A stretch of DNA of 64,000 nt from Allodiplogaster sudhausi (lineage: Eukaryota; Nematoda; Chromadorea; Rhabditida; Diplogasteridae). The position numbers were made by a program, and so were the translations under genes. The DNA is taken from positions 379,501 to 443,500 of the forward strand of contig CALZFC010000271.1 in assembly GCA_945643635.1 (NCBI GenBank), in the 5' to 3' direction. Below are positions 37,065-51,800 of the stretch, one piece after another. The notes below the pieces were generated by a model that did no database searches, was not told where the DNA came from, and saw only the letters and a list, made by a program, of their open reading frames with translations. Numbering within the stretch: position 1 is the stretch's first letter; every line of letters begins with the position of its first letter.

Positions 37065-38822
37065 AAGTCGTCTCTCTCTCTTTCTTTCAATGTGAACAGG
37101 CTTCTTCAGGACTTGATCGTTTACTTGTAAGTGTCTGTGAGAACGCTCAACGTGAATTATATACATCTCTCTGTAGCTCATTACAAAGCTCTTACTTTGT
37201 AAAAGTCACTGGTATAGAGAGAGAGTCAACTTTCGGTCTCTTTGTAAGTGTTATAATGTGTTTTAATCGAAAAAAATGCGTAAACGCACACATGTTGGCA
37301 TTGTGCCAAAAACTTTAAATGACTTGTGAATGCGTTCAATGGACACGAAAAAATGCATATTTTTGCAGAGAGACAGAGGAATGCGAGAGGAAGACAGAGA
37401 AATAGAGAGAGAGTGGAAAAGTAAGTTGTAAGTGTATATATTTAATGTTTTTCATGTGTTTGGCTGCATGTGTGGTTGAGGCAGCGCGAATTGGCAAAGT
37501 GCCAATAATTATGAGGTGCAAAGAGGTGCGAAGAAATGAGCGAAATGAGGTGCAATGTGTGTTTTTTCTGCTTGCGCAGATTTTTTGCAATTTATTATGA
37601 ATATTAACGTTAAGTATTGTGTACTTACAGAGTTGTAAACAGCATAATTGAGACTTTTGAGTTTAAAGAGCCAAAGGTCCTCGCACGAATTTGATCATAC
37701 TGTAGACGGCAAGAGTTTTACTGAGAGCTTATTGGTTGGCTGAGGGGAGGAGCGTATGTCTCTTTTTCTTAATTCTCTTTTTCTCGCCGTGCTCTCGCTT
37801 TTTTCTGCCTCTCACGCAAACCACGCCTCCCTCTCGCACACGCTAAAAAGATCGCAGACACGTAAGGGCTTATGAGGAGTACAGGGAACTAGTTAACTAA
37901 GTTAAGCTACTTTCTGGAGTACTACTACTTTAGAGAGCTAAAGAACTTAAAAGAGCTAAGAAGAGTTTAGGAGTTTTTAGAGTTCAGGGTCTCAGTTAAG
38001 CTTAGGGAGTTAAAGAAGAATTTAGGAGTTTTTAGAGTTAAGGGGCTCAGTATAGCTTAGGGAGTTAAAGAAGAGTTAAGAAGTTTTTATAGTTTCGGGA
38101 CAGGGAAGAATAATCAAGGAGTTTTTAGAGTTCAGGGTCTCAGCTAAGCTTAGGGAGTTAAAAAAGAGCTAATGAGTTTATAACATCGAAGGTTTTACGA
38201 AGAGTTCAGAGCACGACAAAGAGCTTACGAATATAGAACTTCAGAAAGCATTATAAGCATCAAAGGTTATAAGAAAAGTTCAAAGCACGATAAAGAGGAT
38301 ACGAATACAGCACATCAGAAAGCATGCTAAAATATGGTCTCCTAATTTTTCAGGTAATTCTAAGCTGTACATCATCTTTCTACAATGAAAAGAGAACTAT
38401 TAAAAAGGCTCTTCCCGGCTCCACTGCACGTCGAGCTAAGAAGGCCATCTCAGCTCGACATAACGCCGACCCAAGACGTCCAACTCAGCTCCACTGAACG
38501 CAGAGCCAAGAATGCCAAGTTGAGGAGCAACCTCAAGCTTGGGAAATTAAACCGGCATTGGACAGAAAGAGCTGGATGCCTATTTGCGCAACCTACACTT
38601 GCTGAGTTTTCAAATGGAGTTAATGATGCTGGGTATGCGTAATTGGAATGTTGGCAAAGTGCCAAAAAAATTTTATTTTGAGAGTTTTACTGCTTTACAG
38701 GATACATAAAATTACAAAATATTTGAGAGTAAGAGTAGAGTGGGAGAGACATGATAGAACTGTCTCTCTCTCTTTCTCCCTCTCTATGTCGTCTCTCTCT
38801 CTCTTTCTTTCAATGTGATCAG

Positions 38823-38849
38823 GCTTCTTCAGGACTTGATCGTTTACTT
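38823..38849 (+). other. 27-nt exon-like block with splice signals (example copy)
   Basis: A CT-rich tract and CAATGTGATCAG precede GCTTCTTCAGGACTTGATCG plus seven more bases, followed by GTAAGTGT. Copies of the same block lie near 37101, 40455, 44272, 48092, 54054 and 63705, and diverged ones near 35378, 49783 and 56897. Acceptor and donor both stay good in most copies. Confidence 0.4.
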
Positions 38850-41247
38850 GTAAGTGTATGTGAGAACGCTCAACGTGAATTATATACATCTCTCTGTAGC
38901 TCATTGCAAAGCTCTTACTGTGTACAATTCACTGGTATAAAGAGAGAGTAAACTTTCGGTCTCTTTGTATGTGTTTTAATGTGTTTTAATCAAACGCGTA
39001 AACGCTCATATGTTGGCATCGTGCCAAAAACTTTAAATGACTCGTGAATGCGTTTAATGGATACGAAAAAATGCAAATTTTTGCACAGAGCCAGAGAAAT
39101 GCGAGAGGAAGAGGGAAAAATAGAGAGAGAGAGGAAAAGAGTGTTGTAAGTGTATATATTTAATGTTCTTTCATGTGTTTGGCTGCATGTATGGTCGAGA
39201 CTGCACGAATTGGCAAAGTGCCAAAAATAATGAGGTGCAAAGAGGTGCGAAGAAATGGGCGAGATGAGGTTCAATGTGTGATTTTCTGCTTGTTTAGATT
39301 TTTTAGCGATTTATTATGAATATTAACGTTAAGTATTGTGTACTTACAGAGTTGTAAACAGCATAATTGAGACTTTTGAGTTTAAAGAGCCAAAGGGCTT
39401 AGTGAGTTAAATAAGAGTTTAGGAGTTTTTAGAGTTCAGGGTCTCAGTTAAGCTTAGGGAGCTAAAGAAGAATTTAGGAGTTTTTAGAGTTAAGGGGCTC
39501 AGTTTAGCTTAGGGAGTTAAAGAAGAGTTAAGAAATTTTTATAGTTTCGGGACAGGGAAGAATAATCAAGGAGTTTTTAGAGTTCAGGGTCTCAGCTAAG
39601 CTTAGGGAGTTAAAGAAAAGTTAAGGAGGTTTTAAAGTTTCGGGTCTCAGCTAAGCATAGGGAGTTGAAGAAGAGTTAAGTTTTTAGAGTTCAGGGTCTC
39701 AGCTAAGCTTAGGGAGTTAAAGAAGAGCTAATGAGTTTATAGCTGGAGCGTAAGAAGAGAAAAGAAGACATCGAAGGTTTTACGAAGAGTTCAGAGCACG
39801 ACAAAGAGCTTACGAATATAGAACATCAGAAAGCATGATAAGCATCAAAGGTTATAAGAAAAGTTCAAAGCACGACAAAGAGGATACGAATACAGCACAT
39901 CAGAAAGCATGCTAAAATATGGTCTCCTAATTTTACAGGTAATTCTAAGCTGTACATCATCTTTCTACAATGAAAAGAGAACTATTAAAAAGGCTCTTCC
40001 CGGCTCCACTGCACGTCGAGCTAAGAAGGCCATCTCAGCTCGACGTAACGCCGACCCAAGACGTCCAACTCAGCTCCACTGAACGCAGAGCCAAGAATGC
40101 CATCTCAGCTCAGCGTAATGCAGAGCCAGGACGGCAGAGTCAAGTTGAGGAGCAACCTCAAGCTTGGGAAATTAAACCGGCATTGGACAGAAAGCGCTGG
40201 ATGCCTATGAATTTGCGCAACCTACACTTGCTGAGTTTTCAAAGGGAGTTAATGATGCTGGGTATGCGTAATTGGAATGTTGGCAAAGTGCCAAAAAAAA
40301 TTTATTTTGAGAGTTTTACTGCTTTAAAGGATACATAAAATTACAAAAAAAAATTTGAGAGTAAGAGTAGAGTGGGAGAGACATGATAGAACTGTCTCTC
40401 TCTCTTTCTCTCTCTCTATGTCGTCTCTCTCTCTCTTTCTTTCAATGTGATCAGGCTTCTTCAGGACTTGATCGTTTACTTGTAAGTGTATGTGAGAACG
40501 CTGAACGTGAATTATATACATCTCTCTGTAGCTCATTGCAAAGCTCTTACTGTGTACAATTCACTGGTATAGAGAGAGAGTCAACTTTCGGTCTCTTTGT
40601 ATGTGTTTTAATGTGTTTTAATCGAAAAGAAACGCGTAAACGCTCATATGTTGGCATCGTGCCAAAAACTTTAAATGACTCGTGAATGCGTTTAATGGAC
40701 ACGAAAAAAATGCAAATTTTTGCACAGAGCCAGAGAAATGCGAGAGGAAGAGGGAAACATAGAGAGAGAGGAAAAGAGTGTTGTAAGTGTATATATTTAA
40801 TGTCCTTTCATGTGTTTGGCTGCATGTATATTCGAGACTGAACGAATTGGCAAAGTGCCAAAATAATGAGGTGCAAAGAGGTGCGAAGAACTAAGCGATA
40901 TGAGGTGCAATGTGTGTTTTTCTGCTTGAACAATTTTTTTAGCGATTTATTATGCATATTAACGTTAAGTTTTGTGTACTTACAGAGTTGTAAACAGCAT
41001 AATTGAGACTTTTGAGTTTAAAGGGCCAAAGGTCCTCGCACGAATTTGATCATACTGTAGACCGCAAGAGTTTTACTGAGAGCTTATTGGCTGGCTGAGG
41101 GGAGGAGCTTATGTCTCGTTTTCTTCACTCTCTCCTCTGCACACAATTCCTCGCTTTTTTCTGGCTCTCTCGCTTGCTCCGCCTCCTTCTCACACACGCT
41201 AAAAAGATCGCAGATCCTCAAGAGCTTATTTGGAGTACAGGGAATAG

Positions 41248-44200
41248 TTAACTAAGTTACGCTATTTCCGGGAGTACCGCTATTTTAGGGAGCTAAAGAA
41301 CAAAAAAAAGTTTTAGAGTTCAGGGTCTCAGCTAAGCTTAGGGAGTTAAAGAAGAGTTAAGGAGTTTTTAGAGTTCAGGGTCTCAGCTAAGCTTAGGGAG
41401 TTAAAGAAGAGTTAAGGAGTTTTTAGAGTTCAGGGTATCAGCTAAGCTTAGGGAGTGAAAGAAGAGTTAAGGAGTTTTTAGAGTTTAGGGTCTCAGCTAA
41501 GCTTAGGGAATGAAAGAAGAGTTAAGGAGTTTTTAGAGTTCAGGGTCTCAGCTAAGCTTAGGGAGTTAAAAAAGATCTAATGAGTTTTAGTTGGAGTGCA
41601 AGAAGAGAAAGAAAGACATCAAAGGTTTGAAGAAGAGTTCAGAGCACGCTAAAGAGCTTACGAATACAGCATATCATAAAGCATGAGAGTTTAAGTAAGA
41701 AGAGTTAAGGAGTTTTTAGAGTTAAGGGTCTCAGCTAAGCTTAGGGAGTAAAAGAAGATCTAATGAGTTTTTAGCTGGAGTGCAAGAAGAGAAAGGAAAA
41801 CATCAAAGGTTTGAAGAAGAGTTCAGAGCACGCCAAAGAGCTTACGAATACAGCACATCAGAAAGCATGCTAAGTATGAGAGTTTAAGTAATTCTATGCA
41901 CTAATAAAGACTCCTAATTTTTTCAGGTAATTCTAAGCTTCACATTGTCATTTTACGATTAATAAAAAAACTATTTAAAAATGAATATCCCGGCTCCACT
42001 GCACGTAGAGCTTAGAAGGCCACCTCAGCTCGACGTAACGCCGAGCCAAGAAGACTCTCTCAGCTCCACGGCACTTCAAGCCGAGACGGCCAACTCAGTT
42101 CTCAGTTCCACTGAATGCAGAACCAAGAAGGCCATTCCGGCTCAACGAAATGCGGAGCCAGGAACAAACATGAGGCTGCGCCTCGAAGTTGCCGATTAAA
42201 CCGAGTTCTGGGATGCCCGTAAACCAGCGCAACCTATACTTGACGGCTTTTCGACCAAAATTATTTTCTCTGCGCAACGCTATTTCGCTGAGTATGCCAA
42301 AGACATGAGGGAAAGATGTATGCGGGATAAATGTGTTTAACTTGAGAGAGAGACAGTGATTGCGAGAGATACAGAGAAAGAGTTGGATATATAAAATGTG
42401 CAGACTGAGAGCTCTGTAATAAGCTACTTTACATCAAAGGAGAGCCATATTAAAGCGTAGAAAATACAAAAAGAAAGTACAAACCGAGTACATATGGCTG
42501 CATGTTTTGATTCGTTTGGCAGATTGCCAAGTGGCGAGAGAGACACTTTAACGTTGTACTTTCACGACGTTAGATACATGAGAAGAACCGCCTTTTTCTG
42601 CTGCATCCGACACCGTAGAGAGAGGGGGCTCTTTATGGCTCTCTCAATTTTTAATTATATTTTAAAGAGATTTTGTGCACAAATAGCTGGTCGAGACAGC
42701 ACGAATTGGCAAAGTGCCAATAATTATGAGGTGCAAAGAGGTGCGAAGAAATGAGCGAAATGAGGTGCAATGTGTGTTTTTTCTGCTTGCGCAGATTTTT
42801 TGCAATTTATTATGAATATTAACGTTAAGTATTGTGTACTTACAGAGTTGTAAACAGCATAATTGAGACTTTTGAGTTTAAAGAGCCAAAGGTCCTCGCA
42901 CGAATTTGATCATACTGTAGACGGCAAGAGTTTTACTGAGAGCTTATTGGTTGGCTGAGGGGAGGAGCTTATGTCTCTTTTTCTTAATTCTCTTTTTCTC
43001 GCCGTGCTCTCGCTTTTTTCTGCCTCTCACGCAAACCACGCCTCCCTCTCGCACACGCTAAAATGATCGCAGACACGTAAGAGCTTATGAGGAGTACAGG
43101 GAACTAGTTAACTAAGTTAAGCTACTTTCTGGAGTACTACTACTTTAGGGAGCTAAAGAACTTAAAAGAGCAAAGAAGAGTTTAGGAGGTTTTTGAGGTC
43201 AAGGGCTCAGTTAAGCTTAGTGAGTTAAATAAGAGTTTAGGAGTTTTTAGAGTTCAGGGTCTCAGTTAAGCTTAGGGAGCTAAAGAAGAATTTAGGAGTT
43301 TTTAGAGTTAAGGGGCTCAGTTTAGCTTAGGGAGTTAAAGAAGAGTTAAGAAGTTTTTATAGTTTCGGGACAGGGAAGAATAATCAAGGAGTTTTTAGAG
43401 TTCAGGGTCTCAGCTAAGCTTAGGGAGTTAAAGAAAAGTTAAGGAGGTTTTAAAGTTTCGGGTCTCAGCTAAGCATAGGGAGTTGAAGAAGAGTTAAGTT
43501 TTTAGAGTTCAGGGTCTCAGCTAAGCTTAGGGAGTTAAAGAAGAGCTAATGAGTTTATAGCTGGAGCGTAAGAAGAGAAAAGAAGACATCGAAGGTTTTA
43601 CGAAGAGTTCAGAGCACGACAAAGAGCTTACGAATATAGAACATCAGAAAGCATGATAAGCATCAAAGGTTATAAGAAAAGTTCAAAGCACGACAAAGAG
43701 GATACGAATACAGCACATCAGAAAGCATGCTAAAATATGGTCTCCTAATTTTACAGGTAATTCTAAGCTGTACATCATCTTTCTACAATGAAAAGAGAAC
43801 TATTAAAAAGGCTCTTCCCGGCTCCACTGCACGTCGAGCTAAGAAGGCCATCTCAGCTCGACGTAACGCCGACCCAAGACGTCCAACTCAGCTCCACTGA
43901 ACGCAGAGCCAAGAATGCCATCTCAGCTCAGCGTAATGCAGAGCCAGGACGGCAGAGTCAAGTTGAGGAGCAACCTCAAGCTTGGGAAATTAAACCGGCA
44001 TTGGACAGAAAGCGCTGGATGCCTATGAATTTGCGCAACCTACACTTGCTGAGTTTTCAAAGGGAGTTAATGATGCTGGGTATGCGTAATTGGAATGTTG
44101 GCAAAGTGCCAAAAAAAATTTATTTTGAGAGTTTTACTGCTTTAAAGGATACATAAAATTACAAAAAAAAATTTGAGAGTAAGAGTAGAGTGGGAGAGAC

Positions 44201-47200
44201 ATGATAGAACTGTCTCTCTCTCTTTCTCTCTCTCTATGTCGTCTCTCTCTCTCTTTCTTTCAATGTGATCAGGCTTCTTCAGGACTTGATCGTTTACTTG
44301 TAAGTGTATGTGAGAACGCTGAACGTGAATTATATACATCTCTCTGTAGCTCATTGCAAAGCTCTTACTGTGTACAATTCACTGGTATAGAGAGAGAGTC
44401 AACTTTCGGTCTCTTTGTATGTGTTTTAATGTGTTTTAATCGAAAAGAAACGCGTAAACGCTCATATGTTGGCATCGTGCCAAAAACTTTAAATGACTCG
44501 TGAATGCGTTTAATGGACACGAAAAAAATGCAAATTTTTGCACAGAGCCAGAGAAATGCGAGAGGAAGAGGGAAACATAGAGAGAGAGAGGAAAAGAGTG
44601 TTGTAAGTGTATATATTTAATGTTCTTTCATGTGTTTGGCTGCATGTATATTCGAGACTGAACGAATTGGCAAAGTGCCAAAATAATGAGGTGCAAAGAG
44701 GTGCGAAGAACTAAGCGATATGAGGTGCAATGTGTGTTTTTCTGCTTGAACAATTTTTTTAGCGATTTATTATGCATATTAACGTTAAGTTTTGTGTACT
44801 TACAGAGTTGTAAACAGCATAATTGAGACTTTTGAGTTTAAAGGGCCAAAGGTCCTCGCACGAATTTGATCATACTGTAGACCGCAAGAGTTTTACTGAG
44901 AGCTTATTGGCTGGCTGAGGGGAGGAGCTTATGTCTCGTTTTCTTCACTCTCTCCTCTGCACACAATTCCTCGCTTTTTTCTGGCTCTCTCGCTTGCTCC
45001 GCCTCCTTCTCACGCACGCTAAAAAGATCGCAGATCCTCAAGAGCTTATTTGGAGTACAGGGAATAGTTAACTAAGTTACGCTATTTCCGGGAGTACCGC
45101 TATTTTAGGGAGCTAAAGAACAAAAAAAAGTTTTAGAGTTCAGGGTCTCAGCTAAGCTTAGGGAGTTAAAGAAGAGTTAAGGAGTTTTTAGAGTTCAGGG
45201 TCTCAGCTAAGCTTAGGGAGTTAAAGAAGAGTTAAGGAGTTTTTAGAGTTCAGGGTATCAGCTAAGCTTAGGGAGTGAAAGAAGAGTTAAGGAGTTTTTA
45301 GAGTTTAGGGTCTCAGCTAAGCTTAGGGAATGAAAGAAGAGTTAAGGAGTTTTTAGAGTTCAGGGTCTCAGCTAAGCTTAGGGAGTTAAAAAAGATCTAA
45401 TGAGTTTTAGTTGGAGTGCAAGAAGAGAAAGAAAGACATCAAAGGTTTGAAGAAGAGTTCAGAGCACGCTAAAGAGCTTACGAATACAGCATATCATAAA
45501 GCATGAGAGTTTAAGTAAGAAGAGTTAAGGAGTTTTTAGAGTTAAGGGTCTCAGCTAAGCTTAGGGAGTAAAAGAAGATCTAATGAGTTTTTAGCTGGAG
45601 TGCAAGAAGAGAAAGGAAAACATCAAAGGTTTGAAGAAGAGTTCAGAGCACGCCAAAGAGCTTACGAATACAGCACATCAGAAAGCATGCTAAGTATGAG
45701 AGTTTAAGTAATTCTATGCACTAATAAAGACTCCTAATTTTTTCAGGTAATTCTAAGCTTCACATTGTCATTTTACGATTAATAAAAAAACTATTTAAAA
45801 ATGAATATCCCGGCTCCACTGCACGTAGAGCTTAGAAGGCCACCTCAGCTCGACGTAACGCCGAGCCAAGAAGACTCTCTCAGCTCCACGGCACTTCAAG
45901 CCGAGACGGCCAACTCAGTTCTCAGTTCCACTGAATGCAGAACCAAGAAGGCCATTCCGGCTCAACGAAATGCGGAGCCAGGAACAAACATGAGGCTGCG
46001 CCTCGAAGTTGCCGATTAAACCGAGTTCTGGGATGCCCGTAAACCAGCGCAACCTATACTTGACGGCTTTTCGACCAAAATTATTTTCTCTGCGCAACGC
46101 TATTTCGCTGAGTATGCCAAAGACATGAGGGAAAGATGTATGCGGGATAAATGTGTTTAACTTGAGAGAGAGACAGTGATTGCGAGAGATACAGAGAAAG
46201 AGTTGGATATATAAAATGTGCAGACTGAGAGCTCTGTAATAAGCTACTTTACATCAAAGGAGAGCCATATTAAAGCGTAGAAAATACAAAAAGAAAGTAC
46301 AAACCGAGTACATATGGCTGCATGTTTTGATTCGTTTGGCAGATTGCCAAGTGGCGAGAGAGACACTTTAACGTTGTACTTTCACGACGTTAGATACATG
46401 AGAAGAACCGCCTTTTTCTGCTGCATCCGACACCGTAGAGAGAGGGGGCTCTTTATGGCTCTCTCAATTTTTAATTATATTTTAAAGAGATTTTGTGCAC
46501 AAATAGCTGGTCGAGACAGCACGAATTGGCAAAGTGCCAATAATTATGAGGTGCAAAGAGGTGCGAAGAAATGAGCGAAATGAGGTGCAATGTGTGTTTT
46601 TTCTGCTTGCGCAGATTTTTTGCAATTTATTATGAATATTAACGTTAAGTATTGTGTACTTACAGAGTTGTAAACAGCATAATTGAGACTTTTGAGTTTA
46701 AAGAGCCAAAGGTCCTCGCACGAATTTGATCATACTGTAGACGGCAAGAGTTTTACTGAGAGCTTATTGGTTGGCTGAGGGGAGGAGCTTATGTCTCTTT
46801 TTCTTAATTCTCTTTTTCTCGCCGTGCTCTCGCTTTTTTCTGCCTCTCACGCAAACCACGCCTCCCTCTCGCACACGCTAAAATGATCGCAGACACGTAA
46901 GAGCTTATGAGGAGTACAGGGAACTAGTTAACTAAGTTAAGCTACTTTCTGGAGTACTACTACTTTAGGGAGCTAAAGAACTTAAAAGAGCAAAGAAGAG
47001 TTTAGGAGGTTTTTGAGGTCAAGGGCTCAGTTAAGCTTAGTGAGTTAAATAAGAGTTTAGGAGTTTTTAGAGTTCAGGGTCTCAGTTAAGCTTAGGGAGC
47101 TAAAGAAGAATTTAGGAGTTTTTAGAGTTAAGGGGCTCAGTTTAGCTTAGGGAGTTAAAGAAGAATTAAGAAGTTTTTATAGTTTCGGGACAGGGAAGAA

Positions 47201-48887
47201 TAATCAAGGAGTTTTTAGAGTTCAGGGTCTCAGCTAAGCTTAGGGAGTTAAAGAAAAGTTAAGGAGGTTTTAAAGTTTCGGGTCTCAGCTAAGCATAGGG
47301 AGTTGAAGAAGAGTTAAGTTTTTAGAGTTCAGGGTCTCAGCTAAGCTTAGGGAGTTAAAGAAGAGCTAATGAGTTTATAGCTGGAGCGTAAGAAGAGAAA
47401 AGAAGACATCGAAGGTTTTACGAAGAGTTCAGAGCACGACAAAGAGCTTACGAATATAGAACATCAGAAAGCATGATAAGCATCAAAGGTTATAAGAAAA
47501 GTTCAAAGCACGACAAAGAGGATACGAATACAGCACATCAGAAAGCATGCTAAAATATGGTCTCCTAATTTTACAGGTAATTCTAAGCTGTACATCATCT
47601 TTCTACAATGAAAAGAGAACTATTAAAAAGGCTCTTCCCGGCTCCACTGCACGTCGAGCTAAGAAGGCCATCTCAGCTCGACGTAACGCCGACCCAAGAC
47701 GTCCAACTCAGCTCCACTGAACGCAGAGCCAAGAATGCCATCTCAGCTCAGCGTAATGCAGAGCCAGGACGGCAGAGTCAAGTTGAGGAGCAACCTCAAG
47801 CTTGGGAAATTAAACCGGCATTGGACAGAAAGCGCTGGATGCCTATGAATTTGCGCAACCTACACTTGCTGAGTTTTCAAAGGGAGTTAATGATGCTGGG
47901 TATGCGTAATTGGAATGTTGGCAAAGTGCCAAAAAAAATTTATTTTGAGAGTTTTACTGCTTTAAAGGATACATAAAATTACAAAAAAAAATTTGAGAGT
48001 AAGAGTAGAGTGGGAGAGACATGATAGAACTGTCTCTCTCTCTTTCTCTCTCTCTATGTCGTCTCTCTCTCTCTTTCTTTCAATGTGATCAGGCTTCTTC
48101 AGGACTTGATCGTTTACTTGTAAGTGTATGTGAGAACGCTGAACGTGAATTATATACATCTCTCTGTAGCTCATTGCAAAGCTCTTACTGTGTACAATTC
48201 ACTGGTATAGAGAGAGAGTCAACTTTCGGTCTCTTTGTATGTGTTTTAATGTGTTTTAATCGAAAAGAAACGCGTAAACGCTCATATGTTGGCATCGTGC
48301 CAAAAACTTTAAATGACTCGTGAATGCGTTTAATGGACACGAAAAAAATGCAAATTTTTGCACAGAGCCAGAGAAATGCGAGAGGAAGAGGGAAACATAG
48401 AGAGAGAGAGGAAAAGAGTGTTGTAAGTGTATATATTTAATGTTCTTTCATGTGTTTGGCTGCATGTATATTCGAGACTGAACGAATTGGCAAAGTGCCA
48501 AAATAATGAGGTGCAAAGAGGTGCGAAGAACTAAGCGATATGAGGTGCAATGTGTGTTTTTCTGCTTGAACAATTTTTTTAGCGATTTATTATGCATATT
48601 AACGTTAAGTTTTGTGTACTTACAGAGTTGTAAACAGCATAATTGAGACTTTTGAGTTTAAAGGGCCAAAGGTCCTCGCACGAATTTGATCATACTGTAG
48701 ACCGCAAGAGTTTTACTGAGAGCTTATTGGCTGGCTGAGGGGAGGAGCTTATGTCTCGTTTTCTTCACTCTCTCCTCTGCACACAATTCCTCGCTTTTTT
48801 CTGGCTCTCTCGCTTGCTCCGCCTCCTTCTCACGCACGCTAAAAAGATCGCAGATCCTCAAGAGCTTATTTGGAGTACAGGGAACTA
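41248..48887. repeat. 3,820-bp A+B higher-order repeat, two adjacent copies
   Basis: 41248-45067 and 45068-48887 are the same 3,820-bp unit and differ at only a few positions I could see (for example ACACACGCT at 41191 versus ACGCACGCT at 45011 just before the boundary, and GAGTTAAG versus GAATTAAG near 43341/47161). Confidence 0.9.
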
Positions 48888-51800
48888 GTTAACTAAGTTA
48901 AGCTACTTTCTGGAGTACTACTACTTTAGGGAGCTAAAGAACTTAAAAGAGCTAAAAAGAGTTTAGGAGTTTTTAGAGTTCAGGGGCTCACTTAAGCTTA
49001 GGGAGTTAAAGAAGAATTTAAGAGTTTTTAGAGTTCAGGAGCTCAGTTTAGCTTAGGAAGTTAAAGAAGAGTTAAGAAGTTTTTAGAGTTTCGTGACTCA
49101 GCTAAGCTTAGGGAAGAATAATTAAGGAATTTTAGAGTTCAGGGTCTCAGCTAAGCTTAGGGAGCTAAAGAAGAGTTAAGGAGTTTTTAAAGTTTCGGGA
49201 CTCTGCAAAGCTTAGGGAGTACAAGAAGAGTTAAGGAGTTTTAGAGTTCAAGGTCTCAGTTAAGCGTAGGGAGTAAAAGAAGAGCTAATCAGTTTTTAGC
49301 TGGAGTGTAAGAAGAGAAAAGAAGACATCAAAGGCTTTAAGAAGAGTTCAAAGCACGACAATACACAAAACATCAATTGGCATAATTTTATTATGTACTA
49401 TTTATTTCAGATGACTCTAAGTGAACCTGGCTGCAAAAACTGCGGTTCCAAGCGTTCGAAAGGAACCGCAAAAACTGCAGTTCCATGCGATAGCAAGAAA
49501 CCGCAAAATTCGCAGTTCCATGCGATCGGAAGAAACCGCAAAATTCGCAGGTCCAAGCGTTCGCAGGGAACCGCAAAACCTGCGGTTCCAAGCGTTCACA
49601 AGGAACTACAAAAAATGAGCGGCCACGCTCACAGGCGAGCCAAACGTGAGACTGCGCCTCGAAGTTGCAGATCGAACCAAGTTCTGGGATGCCAGTAAAC
49701 GAGTGCAACCTATACTTTACGGGTTTTCTACCAAAATTTTTTTCTCTGCGCAACTCTATTTCGCTGTAACAGGCAATTTCAGGACTTGGACTTATACTTG
49801 TAAGTGTATGTCAAAATGCTCAACGTGAATTATACACAGCTCTCTGTAGCTCATTACAAAGCTCTTACTTTGTAGATTTCACTGGTATAGAGAGAGAATC
49901 AACTTTTGGTCTCTTTGTATGTGTTTTAATGTGTTTTAATCGAAAAAAAACGCATTAACGCACATATGTTGGCATTGTGCCAAAAACTTTAAATGACTTG
50001 TGAATGCGTTCAATGTACACGAAAAAATGCAAATTTTTGCAGAGAGACAGAGGAATGCGAGAGGAAGACAGAGAAATAGAGAGAGAGTGGAAAAGTAAGT
50101 TGTAAGTGTATATATTTAATGTTTTTCATGTGTTTGGCTGCATGTGTGGTTGAGGCAGCGCGAATTGGCAAAGTGCCAATAATTATGAGGTGCAAAGAGG
50201 TGCGAAGAAATGAGCGAAATGAGGTGCAATGTGTGTTTTTTCTGCTTGCGCAGATTTTTTGCGATTTATTATGAATATTAACGTTAAGTATTGTGTACTT
50301 ACAGAGTTGTAAACAGCATAATTGAGACTTTGAGTTTAAAGAGCCAAAGGTCCTCGCACGAATTTGATCATACTGTAGACTGCAAGAGTTTTACTGAGAG
50401 CTTATTGGTTGGCTGAGGGGAGGAGCTTATGTCTCGTTTTCTTGACTCTCTCCTCTGCACACAATTCCTCGCTTTTTTCTGCCTCTCACGCAAACCACGC
50501 CTCCCTCTCGCACACGCTAAAATGTTCGCAGAGACGTAAGGGCTTATGAGGAGTACAGGGAATAGTTAACTAAGTTACGCTATTTCCGGGAGTACCGCTA
50601 TTTTAGGGAGCTAAAGAACAAAAAAAAGTTTTAGAGTTCAGGGTCTCAGCTAAGCTTAGGGAGTTAAAGAAGAGTTAAGGAGTTTTTAGAGTTCAGGGTC
50701 TCAGCTAAGCTTAGGGAGTTAAAGAAGAGTTAAGGAGTTTTTAGAGTTCAGGGTATCAGCTAAGCTTAGGGAGTGAAAGAAGAGTTAAGGAGTTTTTAGA
50801 GTTTAGGGTCTCAGCTAAGCTTAGGGAATGAAAGAAGAGTTAAGGAGTTTTTAGAGTTCAGGGTCTCAGCTAAGCTTAGGGAGTTAAAAAAGATCTAATG
50901 AGTTTTAGTTGGAGTGCAAGAAGAGAAAGAAAGACATCAAAGGTTTGAAGAAGAGTTCAGAGCACGCTAAAGAGCTTACGAATACAGCATATCATAAAGC
51001 ATGAGAGTTTAAGTAAGAAGAGTTAAGGAGTTTTTAGAGTTAAGGGTCTCAGCTAAGCTTAGGGAGTAAAAGAAGATCTAATGAGTTTTTAGCTGGAGTG
51101 CAAGAAGAGAAAGGAAAACATCAAAGGTTTGAAGAAGAGTTCAGAGCACGCCAAAGAGCTTACGAATACAGCACATCAGAAAGCATGCTAAGTATGAGAG
51201 TTTAAGTAATTCTATGCACTAATAAAGACTCCTAATTTTTTCAGGTAATTCTAAGCTTCACATTGTCATTTTACGATTAATAAAAAAACTATTTAAAAAT
51301 GAATATCCCGGCTCCACTGCACGTAGAGCTTAGAAGGCCACCTCAGCTCGACGTAACGCCGAGCCAAGAAGACTCTCTCAGCTCCACGGCACTTCAAGCC
51401 GAGACGGCCAACTCAGTTCTCAGTTCCACTGAATGCAGAACCAAGAAGGCCATTCCGGCTCAACGAAATGCGGAGCCAGGAACAAACATGAGGCTGCGCC
51501 TCGAAGTTGCCGATTAAACCGAGTTCTGGGATGCCCGTAAACCAGCGCAACCTATACTTGACGGCTTTTCGACCAAAATTATTTTCTCTGCGCAACGCTA
51601 TTTCGCTGAGTATGCCAAAGACATGAGGGAAAGATGTATGCGGGATAAATGTGTTTAACTTGAGAGAGAGACAGTGATTGCGAGAGATACAGAGAAAGAG
51701 TTGGATATATAAAATGTGCAGACTGAGAGCTCTGTAATAAGCTACTTTACATCAAAGGAGAGCCATATTAAAGCGTAGAAAATACAAAAAGAAAGTACAA

